Assembly (NCBI GenBank): GCA_009684515.1
Contig: WKKS01000002.1
Location: 62,001 to 126,000, forward strand
Direction of reading: 5' to 3'
Source of the DNA: Geobacter sp.
GTDB lineage: Bacteria; Desulfobacterota; Desulfuromonadia; Geobacterales; Pseudopelobacteraceae
Length of the DNA stretch: 64,000 bases
Shown: positions 46,059 through 55,850 of the stretch, piece after piece
Numbering within the stretch: position 1 is the first letter of the stretch
Layout: each line of letters starts with the position of its first letter
The notes under the pieces: model-generated
Told to the model about the DNA's origin: nothing
The model's input: the letters and a program-made list of their open reading frames with translations, nothing else
The model's database searches: none
Made by a program: the position numbers and the translations under genes

Positions 46059-47429
46059 TTATTTCAATGATGCCAGCGGCTGCTCACCGATGGCGTACTC
46101 AAGATTGGCGCCTGCAATCTTGTAATTGTAGATCGACTGGAAATATGAGGCCCGCATCCTGGCGTAGGCCTGGAGTGCCTCAAAGATCTCCTTGGCCGGA
46201 CCGACTCCGAAATCAAAATTTGCCAACGCGGTCACCGCCCATTTTTTGGCGTTACTATAAGCGAATTTAGATGCTGTCACGCTGCTTTCAGCTTCTTTTT
46301 GATCAAGATAGTATTTTTTAACCTGCAGGGGAATATTGGCATCTGCAAAAGCCTTGGTACTCAGCAGACGATTGTATTGAGCCCGTTCGCCGGACACCTT
46401 GGCACCGGTAATTCCGAAGTCAAGCTTCCAGCGCACTCCCAAGGCCGCGCCGCCATTGAGGTGTTTGAAGCTGTCATTGATGTAGGGATTATGGATTCGA
46501 TCACGATTTTCGGCGTAAGCCCAGGACAGCAGGCCACCCAGAAAGATATCCGGGTAATAATTGGCCTCTGCCGCCTCAACCAATGCTGAACGCGCCTTGA
46601 GACCTTCTGCTATCTGTTTGAATTCCGGTCGAGAGGCACGGGCCTTATCCAGATAAACGTCATACCCTGGTGTTGCTGCATCATCCATTTCCAGACGTTC
46701 GCTGCTGATTTCAAGTTGTGCCGAGATCGGCAGATTCAAACGGGTTTTGAGCGCCGATAAAGCCAGGGTTTCACCTTTTTTTGCTTCCGCCAGATATTTG
46801 GCAACCTCGCCCGAGAAGGCATCCAATTTAAAAAGATCGGACTCGTCAACTCCGTTGGAACCCTGATCCAGCATTTTTTGCGCCTTGCTTCTCGCCTTGG
46901 CCAGACTTTCCTGAACTTCCAACACAACTTCTTTCAATTCGCGCGCCAGCATCAAGCCGAAATAGTACTCTTTCACCTTCAGAGCGACCTCATTGGCGCG
47001 TTGCTCTTTTCGCGAGCGCTCCACTTCGATGCCGTGGGTCGCTGCCTTCATGTTTTCGGAAATTTTGCCGAATGTGTAGAGCGGCTGAATGATGGTGGCA
47101 TCGGCGCTGCTGAACCAGGTCAGCTGACTAAACTGGAAGGTTTTATCAGTTTTGACCAGATCCTCTCTCTTGGCCGATGGAGCCGGGCCGAAAAGGGATA
47201 CAACCTCAATTTGCGGATAACGGTAGGACTTGGCTTCCTCCAGCCGACTGGCGGTGTTCTCTATGTCCGCCTGCGCCTCGCCAAGCTCGGGGGCGGCCTT
47301 GAGGGCAATCCGGATACACTCTTCCAAACCAAGAACCTGCTTGACCTTATCAGTATTCTCTGCGGCAAAGGCCGAGACCGAGAAGAACAGCGCTGCCGAC
47401 AATGCAGCGCACATAATAACTGTTTTCAT
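46059..47429 (-). CDS. TolC-family outer-membrane protein
   Basis: A 456-residue outer-membrane efflux-type protein with signal peptide (ALSAALFFSVSAFA, cut before AENTDK). Features of the OEP family are LGLEECIRIALKAAPELGEAQADI, the long helical segments, and the C-terminal EIFEALQAYARMRASYFQSIYNYKIAGANLEYAIG. It usually forms a trimeric trans-periplasmic channel. It sits inside the mla operon between mlaD and mlaC, which is unlike the enterobacterial operon. The channel may connect with the MCE transporter. Confidence 0.9.
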   Translation of the reverse strand: MKTVIMCAALSAALFFSVSAFAAENTDKVKQVLGLEECIRIALKAAPELGEAQADIENTASRLEEAKSYRYPQIEVVSLFGPAPSAKREDLVKTDKTFQFSQLTWFSSADATIIQPLYTFGKISENMKAATHGIEVERSRKEQRANEVALKVKEYYFGLMLARELKEVVLEVQESLAKARSKAQKMLDQGSNGVDESDLFKLDAFSGEVAKYLAEAKKGETLALSALKTRLNLPISAQLEISSERLEMDDAATPGYDVYLDKARASRPEFKQIAEGLKARSALVEAAEANYYPDIFLGGLLSWAYAENRDRIHNPYINDSFKHLNGGAALGVRWKLDFGITGAKVSGERAQYNRLLSTKAFADANIPLQVKKYYLDQKEAESSVTASKFAYSNAKKWAVTALANFDFGVGPAKEIFEALQAYARMRASYFQSIYNYKIAGANLEYAIGEQPLASLK

Positions 47430-47452
47430 AATTCTACATCTCCAACCTGTTA

Positions 47453-47896
47453 TCAGACTTTACCATGAATGAATTTACTGACCAGTTCCTCGATATCTAT
47501 AGCCGACTCGGTTTCACGGATCGTATCGTTATTCTTCAACATTTGACCAGATCCACCCGGCTTCAGCTTGATAAACTTGTCGCCGATAATTCCGCTGGTG
47601 CGGACCGATGCGATCACGTCATCGGTTATTTTCACGCCGTTTTTGATTTTCAGAAACGCCAGAGCGCGATCACCGCTTTTGTCGTCCAGAGCTATCCGGT
47701 CAACCTTCCCGACTTCGACTCCGGCCACCTCAACCCGCGCACCAGGCTTCAAACCGGACACAGAATCAAAACCGGCCTTGACCGTGTAATAGTCACCGGC
47801 GCCAAACTCCAACTTGCCCAGCTTGACAGATACATACCCAAGACAAAGGATACCGATAATCATAAATGTGCCAACCATCATTTCAAGCTTTGCCAT
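47453..47896 (-). CDS. mlaD: MlaD-type MCE-domain protein
   Basis: A 147-residue MCE protein: one N-terminal transmembrane helix (VGTFMIIGILCLGYVSVKL) and an MCE domain (VKAGFDSVSGLKPGARVEVAGVEVGKV, FIKLKPGG). MlaD forms a hexameric ring on the inner membrane that passes phospholipids to MlaC. ATG 47896 with GGAG six bases upstream is chosen over two upstream starts. 46 bases after mlaF. Confidence 0.92.
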   Translation of the reverse strand: MAKLEMMVGTFMIIGILCLGYVSVKLGKLEFGAGDYYTVKAGFDSVSGLKPGARVEVAGVEVGKVDRIALDDKSGDRALAFLKIKNGVKITDDVIASVRTSGIIGDKFIKLKPGGSGQMLKNNDTIRETESAIDIEELVSKFIHGKV

Positions 47897-47942
47897 ATTC
47901 ATCTCCAACTTCTCCGAAACAGTACTATTTCAAACAGCACTA

Positions 47943-48689
47943 TTAAATTAATCTTATCGGGCCGTCAAGACTTCCGCTGATAAACTGCCTGACCGCCGGG
48001 TGGTCCGAATTTTTTATCTCGGATGGTGAACCCTGCCTCAATATTTTGCCCTTGTACAACATGGCCACATTTTGGGCCACATCGAAAATATCAGGAATTT
48101 CATGGGATACAATCACGGCCGTAAAACCAAACTTTTGATGGGTGTCCTTGATCAACTGATGAATGGCACTCTTGATGATCGGGTCAAGACCGGTGGTCGG
48201 TTCATCAAACAGAATTATTTTGGGATTCAGCACCACCGCCCGCGCCAGTCCAACCCGTTTTTTCATGCCGCCGGAGAGTTCATCCGGGTATTTATTTTCA
48301 ATATTCTTCAGTCCGACTTCTTCCAGCGCGGAAAGGACCCGTTCGCGAATTTCACCCGGTCCCAGATCGGTTTTTTCATGCAAGGGAAACGCGACATTTT
48401 CGAAAACCGTCATTGAATCAAACAGAGCCACGTTCTGGAAAAGCATGCCGAATTTTTCGCGAATCAGGTTCAGCCTTGAACGTCTCAGCCCGACTATGCT
48501 TTCCCCGTCAACTTCAACCTGCCCGCTGTCCGGCTGCAACAGGCCGATCAAATGTTTCAGCAGGACACTTTTGCCTTCACCGCTGGGACCGATGATGGCC
48601 GTAATTTTTCCCTCGGGAATTTCAAGGTTCAGATCATCCAGCACCTTCTGAGAGCCGAACGACTTATTTACATTGCGCAAAATGATCAT
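47943..48689 (-). CDS. mlaF: MlaF-type ABC ATPase
   Basis: A 248-residue ABC ATPase: Walker A GPSGEGKS, signature LSGGMKKR, Walker B IILFDEPTTGLDP, switch His in VIVSHEIPD. It drives the MlaE permease in phospholipid transport. Sequence and length are as for MlaF. It begins just after mlaE. Confidence 0.94.
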   Translation of the reverse strand: MIILRNVNKSFGSQKVLDDLNLEIPEGKITAIIGPSGEGKSVLLKHLIGLLQPDSGQVEVDGESIVGLRRSRLNLIREKFGMLFQNVALFDSMTVFENVAFPLHEKTDLGPGEIRERVLSALEEVGLKNIENKYPDELSGGMKKRVGLARAVVLNPKIILFDEPTTGLDPIIKSAIHQLIKDTHQKFGFTAVIVSHEIPDIFDVAQNVAMLYKGKILRQGSPSEIKNSDHPAVRQFISGSLDGPIRLI

Positions 48690-48690
48690 A

Positions 48691-49452
48691 TCAGAGCAGC
48701 ACCGAAGTCAGGAAGTAATCCCAGACCAGTATCAGGACCGAAGTCAGCACGACCGATTCAGTCGTGGCTTTGGAAACACCTTCAGCTCCATGACCGGCAT
48801 AATAACCCTTGTAGCATCCGATCCAGGCGATAATGAGTCCAAAGGAGAACGATTTGGCAAAGCCGGAGTAAACATCACGCCAGACAACGGCTTTTTCCAT
48901 TTCGTAGAAATAAGCGCCGGGATTGACTCCCAGCAGTTTGACACCAACCAGCCAGCCGCCGTAGATTCCGACAACATCGAATATGGCGCATAACAGGGGA
49001 AGTGAGATTATGGCGGCGATAAATTTGGGGGTTACAAGATATTTGAATGGATCCAGCGCCATGGTTTCCAGGGCGTCAATCTGTTCGGTGATACGCATGA
49101 TGCCAATCTCGGCCGTGATAGCACTTCCGGCACGTCCGGTCACCATCAAGGCCGCCAGTACCGGCCCGAGTTCACGAATTAGAGACAGTGCCACAGCCGT
49201 TCCCAGCATCCCCTCGGATCCGAACTTGGTCAGCGTGTAATATCCCTGCAAACCGAGAACCATACCGGTAAACGCGGCGGTCAGAACGATTACGAACAGC
49301 GACTTCGTCCCGATAAAACGCATCTGCTTCAGCACCTGAGCGGGATGCCCCGGCCTTCTGACGATCATATAGATTGAATAAAACAGGAACCAGCCGGCCC
49401 TTCCAAGATCGCGTACTGAACTGATTGTAATTTTACCAAGCGCTTGAACCAC
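48691..49452 (-). CDS. mlaE: MlaE-type ABC permease
   Basis: A permease of about 253 residues with MlaE/YrbE features: FTGMVLGLQGYYTL, SLIRELGPVLAALMVTGRAGSAITAEIGIMRITEQIDALE, and several transmembrane helices. I prefer GTG 49452, five bases after TGAGGG, over GTG 49464, which has no Shine-Dalgarno. First gene of the mlaE-F-D/tolC/mlaC operon; a good promoter lies 35-65 bases upstream. Confidence 0.9.
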   Translation of the reverse strand: MVQALGKITISSVRDLGRAGWFLFYSIYMIVRRPGHPAQVLKQMRFIGTKSLFVIVLTAAFTGMVLGLQGYYTLTKFGSEGMLGTAVALSLIRELGPVLAALMVTGRAGSAITAEIGIMRITEQIDALETMALDPFKYLVTPKFIAAIISLPLLCAIFDVVGIYGGWLVGVKLLGVNPGAYFYEMEKAVVWRDVYSGFAKSFSFGLIIAWIGCYKGYYAGHGAEGVSKATTESVVLTSVLILVWDYFLTSVLL

Positions 49453-49486
49453 GAAAACCCTCACTAGCAGCTAAAAACAACTGTAC

Positions 49487-49515
49487 CTTATACACCAATG
49501 TATTGGAATTTGCAA
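49487..49515 (-). promoter_or_regulatory. Candidate sigma-70 promoter of the mla operon
   Basis: On the minus strand TTGCAA, 17 bases, TATAAG. The spacer contains the palindrome CCAATACATTGG, which might bind a regulator. Placed about 35 bases before the mlaE start. Confidence 0.55.
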
Positions 49516-49586
49516 AGGATAACTAGTTTTTTGCCCCATTTAAACCCGGAGAAACGATTGGGCAGCCACCCGCCCTGGCCGACTGA

Positions 49587-50768
49587 TTATTCGACCCGCT
49601 TTTTAAATTCAATCGACTTCAAACCCGCCAAGGCGAGACATGAAAATGCCGCGCCGGCATAGAATGTCAACGCAGGTCCGCCGACACTCCACAAAGCACC
49701 GGCAATAACGCTGGCTGCCAGCAGGAAAACACCACTTACGAGATTAAATACACCAAAAGCCGTGCCACGCAAGTCGGGCGGCGCGGCATCCGAAACAAGT
49801 GCGGACAGCAGACCCTGCGTCGCCCCCATATGCAGTCCCCACATTGCCGCGCCTGCTCCTGCCACCCAGACATTTCCGGCCAGCGCGAGCAGCAGATCCG
49901 ACACGATCAGAAATAGTATGCCACAGGCAAGCAAGCGACGGCGACTGCCGTTGTCGGAAAGCTTGCCGAAGGGGTAGGCACTGGCGGCATAGACCAGATT
50001 CATGACAATCAGTATCATCGGCACCCAACTTACGGATAACCCGAGGCTTTCGGCACGCAGCAGCAGAAATGCCTCAGAAAAACGGGCCAGGGTCAGCACC
50101 GCTGTAAAAGCCACCACCCACCAGAATTGTGGTGGCAGGCGGCGCATGTTTGCCCGGCTGACCGGAAAACCCGTCTGTGCAGCCCGGCGCATTGAATCCG
50201 GCTCCTCCACACCAAAAACAATCAGCAGCACGCAAACAAAAGCCGGAACAACCGCCACCCAGAACACCAGCCGGAAGTTGCCATGTGTGGCCGTCATCAG
50301 AACAATTGCCAACAGCGGCCCGGAAAAAGCTCCGACAGTATCCATCGACTGACGCAAGCCATAAGCCGCCCCGCGATTTTCCGGCTGTGTTATGTCGGCA
50401 ATCAGGGCATCGCGCGGCGCACCGCGGATCCCCTTGCCGATCCGATCCAAAAAACGGGCCATCAGAACGGCACCAATGCCATTTGCCAGCGGAAACAGCG
50501 GCTTGGTAAGCGCCGCCAGACCGTAACCCAGCAACACCAGCGGCTTCCTGCGCCCGATCCAGTCTGACAGCACACCGGAGAAAACTTTGGCAATGGATGC
50601 GGTTGCTTCAGCAACCCCTTCGATCAGCCCCACCGACAGTGCGCTGGCTCCCAGCACCGTAACCAGAAACACCGGCAGAAGGCTGTGGATCATCTCCGAG
50701 GAAAGATCCATAAAAAGGCTCACCAGGCCGAGCGCCACGACTCCTTTGGGCAGTTTGCTAAATGTCAT
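49587..50768 (-). CDS. MFS transporter
   Basis: A 393-residue major facilitator with about twelve hydrophobic segments. The loop 2-3 motif is LSDWIGRRKPLVLLGYGLAAL, and motif-like IGKGIRGAPRDALIAD and ENRGAAYGLRQSMDTVGAFSGPLLA are typical of a subfamily seen in many proteobacteria. The substrate is unknown. Its start overlaps the upstream unknown gene by ATGA, so the two are cotranslated. The last residues end with KSIEFKKRVE. Confidence 0.85.
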   Translation of the reverse strand: MTFSKLPKGVVALGLVSLFMDLSSEMIHSLLPVFLVTVLGASALSVGLIEGVAEATASIAKVFSGVLSDWIGRRKPLVLLGYGLAALTKPLFPLANGIGAVLMARFLDRIGKGIRGAPRDALIADITQPENRGAAYGLRQSMDTVGAFSGPLLAIVLMTATHGNFRLVFWVAVVPAFVCVLLIVFGVEEPDSMRRAAQTGFPVSRANMRRLPPQFWWVVAFTAVLTLARFSEAFLLLRAESLGLSVSWVPMILIVMNLVYAASAYPFGKLSDNGSRRRLLACGILFLIVSDLLLALAGNVWVAGAGAAMWGLHMGATQGLLSALVSDAAPPDLRGTAFGVFNLVSGVFLLAASVIAGALWSVGGPALTFYAGAAFSCLALAGLKSIEFKKRVE

Positions 50769-51727
50769 ATATCTCCAATGATGGCGACCAACTGGACGAC
50801 CAGGTTCAAACCTTCATCGTTTGAAATCAGGTCAAGCGTCACTTCCGGGGCATCACTGTTGTCCCTGCTTCGCTTGATCCCCATATGATCGATGATCAGC
50901 GTTTCCCTGCTGGCCCAGAGATGCTGCCCGGGCCGACTCAAGACATCAGTGACGATGCCCAGATAGACATCCAGCATCCGATCATCCCCACCGAATTCCA
51001 GCAACTGAGCCTCGATACGACCAAGCTTCTCTTCTATACCGGCAGCATCCAGGTGTTCATCACCATCAGTCTTGTCGAAACCCCAGTTTCCGCGCTTTAA
51101 CAGGTTGAGCTTGGACTGGAGAAGCGCCCGGTATCCTTCCAGTTCCTCCCGCTCCTCCTTAACAATAGTAATCCGCCTGAGGGCAAGAGCCAACAGATGA
51201 TCAAAGGCCCTTCGCTTGAGATGGCGGCGGGTTTCGGCTTCACTGGGCATGGGGTCAAACAGGTGATGGGTCTCAAAACTGACCGTAACCTGCGGGACGC
51301 CGTGCTGCACAACATCGCCGGACAACTCGGCCCCGAGAATTATATTTTCTCGTTTTTCCATTGCCAACAGGGCAACGACCCTCGGCAGGGCTACCGCCTG
51401 CTTACGCTTAAAATCCGCCAGAGTTCTGTCCGCAGCGAGGATCTTCCGCATATCCGCGCTGGAGATGAAAAATGTGTGCAGACGCGGATCGATGTTGTCG
51501 CCGCCGAATTCCACCTCGATGGGTGGCGCAATGCCATCCACCAGTGCCACCACGTGGTCAATAGCCCGGATAACCGCCGGTCTGAGCTTTTTTTTGTAGC
51601 CGGACACTGCACGAATCCAGGGGTCGGTGCCATCTACGGCGCGCTCGATCGCCGCCTTGACCAGGGAATCAGGATAGTTGCCTGTTGTGTCATCGCTGCC
51701 GAAGATGGAATGAAGAAAATTGAACAT
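50765..51727 (-). CDS. Conserved protein of unknown function
   Basis: A 320-residue soluble protein I do not recognise. It has no signal peptide or membrane helix, an N-terminal helical region (SLVKAAIERAVDGTDPWIRAV), a central region (HTFFISSADMRKILAA, SGDVVQHGVPQVTVSFETHHLFDP), a coiled-coil-like stretch (RRITIVKEEREELEGYRALLQSKLNLLKRG), and a C-terminal part (HLWASRETLIIDHMGIKR). ATG 51727 follows GGGAGG by about six bases; the TTG seven codons earlier is in the ribosome-binding region. It overlaps the MFS gene. Confidence 0.75.
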   Translation of the reverse strand: MFNFLHSIFGSDDTTGNYPDSLVKAAIERAVDGTDPWIRAVSGYKKKLRPAVIRAIDHVVALVDGIAPPIEVEFGGDNIDPRLHTFFISSADMRKILAADRTLADFKRKQAVALPRVVALLAMEKRENIILGAELSGDVVQHGVPQVTVSFETHHLFDPMPSEAETRRHLKRRAFDHLLALALRRITIVKEEREELEGYRALLQSKLNLLKRGNWGFDKTDGDEHLDAAGIEEKLGRIEAQLLEFGGDDRMLDVYLGIVTDVLSRPGQHLWASRETLIIDHMGIKRSRDNSDAPEVTLDLISNDEGLNLVVQLVAIIGDI

Positions 51728-51831
51728 ATTTATCCTCCCGATGCTCAACGCTCTTATAGCGCCTGTTCCAAACCTGTCATTCGCAGAGTGGGATTGTAAA
51801 GCAGCTGACAGATCCGGCTTCGGATGGTTTC

Positions 51832-53784
51832 TCAGGTGGGAGCCGCATTATCCGGATAGGTTCTGTTGTAGTACTTAATCAGCGCATCCACAAACTTTTT
51901 GTCAAGATGGGTGCCGCATTCCTGAAGCAGCAGGCTGAAAGCATCGTGAATAGTCATGGGATCGCGGTAGTGGCGCCGTGAAGTGATCGATTCGAAGTAA
52001 TCCGCAACGGCTATTATTCTCGCCCCCACAGGAATATCCGCCCCTTTCATGCCGAGTGGATAGCCGCTGCCATCCATTTTTTCATGATGGGCGCCGGCAA
52101 TCTCTGGGGTTTCGCTGTAAATCCCCTCAAAATCTATCTTCTTGAGGATCTCGCGGGTTTTTGTCGCGTGAGTTTTGATAACATCATATTCTTCCGGCGT
52201 CAGCGTTCCCACTTTCTTTAATATATTGTCCGGAACGCTGATTTTGCCGTAATCATGAAGAAGTGCGGCGACCCTGATCATCTCGCAGTAATCGGTGGTG
52301 AACCCCACCTCTCGGCATATGGCAACCGAATATTCGGTGACTTTTTCCGAGTGTCCCGCCGTTAGGGAATCCCTTGCGTCAATGCTCGCTGCCAGGACTT
52401 GCAGGATCGACTTGAAGACACGCTCCCTGGCCCCAATAAGCTCACCGTTCCGGATGCTGATGCCGATCATGGAGGCGATTCCCATCAGCAGACTCACGTC
52501 GCTCTCGACGAGCGGCCGCTTGGTTTTCACATTATCGACAGTAATGACGCCAATCGGGTTGTCATTGCATATGACCGGACAACAGATGAATGATTGGGTT
52601 CCTAGCTTTCTGGCAAAGGCGATTACGCTTGGTGATAAATTTTCATCGACACTGTTCAGATCATTGACGAGGAATGGTCTCAGCTCCCGGAACGCCCGTA
52701 AAAACACCCCTTCCGACCCAGGTCGCCCCAGATGAAAAACCCAGCTTCTGAGATAACGGAGCTGGAGCTCGTCATATCCGTAGCAGTTTGCCATCACCAG
52801 TCTGGTATTGTCACTGTTCGCCATCAGGATCATGCCACGGCTGAAATCGAGACGCTTTTCCATGATCCGCATGACATTGTCCAGGATATCCTCGGAAATG
52901 GTATAACGGCCAAGCGCCTGGCTTATCTCGTTTGTCATCAAGGCATTGTTATAGTTGATATTGATCTGGTTCAGCAGATTGAAGTTGGATTCTTTAGTGT
53001 TGCTCAAACTCGACTGTATTTCGGCCTTCTCGCTCTTTTCAACAACCAGGGCGAAAACCATGACCAGAATCAGGGAGGCAAGCAGCGACTCCTCCAGAAC
53101 AGTCCAATTCCGCATTATCAGCAAAATCAGGTTTAAGACAGACAACAGAATGATCAGAATATTCCTCAGTTTCCTGAGTATGACAGAAAGTGACTTCTCC
53201 CAGGTAATCACATACCGGCAGACGGCACCTCCCTTGAAGATGCACTCGTCATGTTCTACATGCGGAAAATGTTTGGCATCGGGGATTTTTCGGTTGAAAA
53301 TGAGGACAATTGCTTCGAAAAAGCCGATCCTGTTTTCACACTGAAATGGCTGTTCCGAAACATTCTCAAGGGGAGTGACGGTAATTTCAACCTTGTTGGA
53401 AGAGAGTTTACGAGACTCGTAGCGGGAAGACCTGGTGAAATTGGCGGTGGTTTTGCTGATAATATCAAAGGCGTTGGAGGCGCCTATCAGCCCCAGGACA
53501 TACTGCCTCATGACCCCGAGAGCATCAGGAGACGCGGCGTAGCGACCGGCCTCCCTGGCGATGTTGTCATTACCGGTGATGCTTGCCAGTTTCTCGTAAA
53601 AGCGGTTAACCTGCTCCTGCGTGAACCAGTGGGCTTCATCGGCGACCTCGTACCCCTTCATCCCGGCATAATCCAGCAGATCCCCCACATTGACATAGGT
53701 GTAGCTTTGCTTGATGAGCCTGATGTAGGTATCTATGATCCGGCTGTTGTAGAGCGGCCGGTCACCGTTTTTCGAAGAGTCCAT
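51832..53784 (-). CDS. HD-GYP phosphodiesterase with V4R-like, membrane and GAF regions
   Basis: A 650-residue signalling protein. The N-terminal 200 residues resemble ligand-sensing domains with a V4R-like end (CIFKGGAVCRYVITW). Two membrane helices follow (ILIILLSVLNLILLI, SLLASLILVMVFALVV), then a coiled coil, a GAF domain (ILDNVMRIMEKRLDFSRGMIL to IGVITVDNV), and an HD-GYP domain (LLHDYGKISVPD, HHEKMDGSGYPLGMKG). HD-GYP proteins degrade c-di-GMP. The PilZ gene lies 20 bases upstream in the same direction, so the pair may form one module. Confidence 0.9.
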   Translation of the reverse strand: MDSSKNGDRPLYNSRIIDTYIRLIKQSYTYVNVGDLLDYAGMKGYEVADEAHWFTQEQVNRFYEKLASITGNDNIAREAGRYAASPDALGVMRQYVLGLIGASNAFDIISKTTANFTRSSRYESRKLSSNKVEITVTPLENVSEQPFQCENRIGFFEAIVLIFNRKIPDAKHFPHVEHDECIFKGGAVCRYVITWEKSLSVILRKLRNILIILLSVLNLILLIMRNWTVLEESLLASLILVMVFALVVEKSEKAEIQSSLSNTKESNFNLLNQININYNNALMTNEISQALGRYTISEDILDNVMRIMEKRLDFSRGMILMANSDNTRLVMANCYGYDELQLRYLRSWVFHLGRPGSEGVFLRAFRELRPFLVNDLNSVDENLSPSVIAFARKLGTQSFICCPVICNDNPIGVITVDNVKTKRPLVESDVSLLMGIASMIGISIRNGELIGARERVFKSILQVLAASIDARDSLTAGHSEKVTEYSVAICREVGFTTDYCEMIRVAALLHDYGKISVPDNILKKVGTLTPEEYDVIKTHATKTREILKKIDFEGIYSETPEIAGAHHEKMDGSGYPLGMKGADIPVGARIIAVADYFESITSRRHYRDPMTIHDAFSLLLQECGTHLDKKFVDALIKYYNRTYPDNAAPT

Positions 53785-53804
53785 ACCATCTCCGGTTCAA
53801 ATAC

Positions 53805-55850
53805 TCAATCAGCCGCTTTGGCGCCCTTGAACAACCCGTCGCAGAACCTGAAATAGTCGTCACTGTTATGCAGGTTCAGTATCCAGAGCATGTAAACCTT
53901 CTCGTATCTGATGGACTGTTCTTCCACAAAGGAAAATGGATAAATCAGCACCGGCATCTCATCTCCCCCATACAGCCCGGACACCTGTCCGAGCGCCAGG
54001 TTCATGATGTCAGCCGGTATAGATTCATCAAGCGCCAGAAATATGGCGCAGTTGGTGAGATTGGCCATATTGAACCCGGCATCGGTGCAGTTCGCCATAA
54101 TCAGGGCTTTAAGGCTTCCTTCCCTCCGCAGCGCGTAATAATGTTTCTCCTTTTTGAAACCCAATTCCCGATACTCCCTTGCCACTTCATCCTGCAACGC
54201 TATGCCGGGATGCAGATCGAAGGCGTCGATCATCAATCCCCCAGACATGAACGCATAAAAATCCCTCAGCTCCGCAAAATCGAATTGGGTTGCCCCGGTC
54301 AGTTCCCAGGGCTCCGGCATGACGCCGTCATCAGCGCCGCTTCCATGATGATGAAGATAGGCGAATTTATCGAGGGAGCATCCCTGCGGGTCGTTCAACT
54401 GACGCGCAAACTCTCCGAACACCCGGTTGGGGAACCGATTTTCAGGCCTGAAATAGCAGTAAACAAAGCGCAGGCGGGTAAAGTGGAGATTCTGAAGTTC
54501 ATTGATATACTGACCGACCTGACTCAACACCGACAGCCCCGCTTTCATGGAGACCGTTTTCCTGGCGGCATGGTGGTGGATCAGCCAGGAATTCTCGTAA
54601 AAGCGGACCATGGCCATATGCCCGAGAATCACACCACGTTCCAGATGGATAAAGTGCCGCGCGATATGGGGGTTTTGCCCGTAAAGCCTGTCGTAGGTTT
54701 TTTTGATCTGCTCTTTATTAGCCTGAAAAAATGCGTATTTTTCAGGGTAGATAAAGCCGGTTTCAAAGAAAAAATCCCACAGGGCATTCATGTCAACATC
54801 GGTGCAGATATATGAATTTTTGTCTTCCGCCTGATGCAGAATCGAGAGGAGCTTGACGTGTTCGTGGATATCCATGTCCAAAATGGCAAATCCGCACTTC
54901 ACCACGCCATTTTCAGCCGGATTGCGCGACACAACCTGAGCCTTGCAGCTGATGTTCAACCCGTGGGCAAAACTGATTTCAACCTCCGGGACGATCATTC
55001 CCGGCAGCAGGATTGATGTCACCACACTCTCTTCCACCGAAAAGCCGGAACCGGAAAGGTCGGCAAGCTTGAGATTCACCGTGCCGCCAATCAACGGATG
55101 CCTGAAAACAATATTGGGCGACGGCACCAATTCCTGACGCTTGTTACGGTATTTTTTCGGCTTGATCAGCTGGACGGTGCTGCTGACGGGAGTAAGAACG
55201 AACCTGCTGCTTTCATTTCCTTGATTACGGCTCTCTTGGGAGACCACGCATTCACCGGTATAGAGAATATTGCTGCCCGCATACAGATGAAGGTTCACTC
55301 TCGACTCCTCCATGGACCACTGCAGGGCGTGTCTGGACTCCGTACTTCCGTTAACCAGAAACGACACCGGTGTAAATTCGATCAGAGGGCCGCAAAACAG
55401 TGCGCTGTTCTGGGTGAATTGTGCCGTAATGCCGATGCATGGATGCCGTTTTATTTTCCTGTTTTTGAATTCCCGGCAGTTAACCGGCAGCAGAAGTGTT
55501 ATTCCCCCGGCGTTTACATCAATCACCTGGGCATTCACCAGAAGAAGTTTGTGACCGTCCGGAATAAGCAGATATTCGAAGCGATATATCTTCAGCAGCT
55601 GATCAATATTGGTGACGTCGCTCCAACTGCATTCCAGCTGTTCACCGGAACAGGGGAGAGGTCTGGCACGAAGAGAAATGCTGTTGTCGTATCTGGTATG
55701 CCTGAGATTGACGAGAATGGTCTGATCCTGAAAATTCAGGTAATTGAGCTTATTGACAAGATAGCGCCGGTTGACATTCTTGTCGTGCGCCGGAGCGTCG
55801 TCACCGACCCCTCCGTACAAGTGCTGTGGTGAATCGGGTGAAATATCCAT
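53805..55850 (-). CDS. PilZ-domain protein with N- and C-terminal extra domains
   Basis: A 681-residue protein. Residues about 1-230 are beta-rich (YcgR-N-like). A PilZ domain follows (about 235-345), with YRNKRQ as the arginine segment, then LADLSGSGFSVEE as the D-x-S-x-x-G motif. The C-terminal 320 residues have HLERGVILGHMAMVRFYENSWLIHHHAA and HYYALRREGSLKALIMAN, which read like an acyltransferase (GNAT-like) domain. This part is weakly supported. The start ATG 55850 has GAGG seven bases upstream. Cotranscribed with the HD-GYP gene. It probably responds to c-di-GMP. Confidence 0.7.
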   Translation of the reverse strand: MDISPDSPQHLYGGVGDDAPAHDKNVNRRYLVNKLNYLNFQDQTILVNLRHTRYDNSISLRARPLPCSGEQLECSWSDVTNIDQLLKIYRFEYLLIPDGHKLLLVNAQVIDVNAGGITLLLPVNCREFKNRKIKRHPCIGITAQFTQNSALFCGPLIEFTPVSFLVNGSTESRHALQWSMEESRVNLHLYAGSNILYTGECVVSQESRNQGNESSRFVLTPVSSTVQLIKPKKYRNKRQELVPSPNIVFRHPLIGGTVNLKLADLSGSGFSVEESVVTSILLPGMIVPEVEISFAHGLNISCKAQVVSRNPAENGVVKCGFAILDMDIHEHVKLLSILHQAEDKNSYICTDVDMNALWDFFFETGFIYPEKYAFFQANKEQIKKTYDRLYGQNPHIARHFIHLERGVILGHMAMVRFYENSWLIHHHAARKTVSMKAGLSVLSQVGQYINELQNLHFTRLRFVYCYFRPENRFPNRVFGEFARQLNDPQGCSLDKFAYLHHHGSGADDGVMPEPWELTGATQFDFAELRDFYAFMSGGLMIDAFDLHPGIALQDEVAREYRELGFKKEKHYYALRREGSLKALIMANCTDAGFNMANLTNCAIFLALDESIPADIMNLALGQVSGLYGGDEMPVLIYPFSFVEEQSIRYEKVYMLWILNLHNSDDYFRFCDGLFKGAKAAD

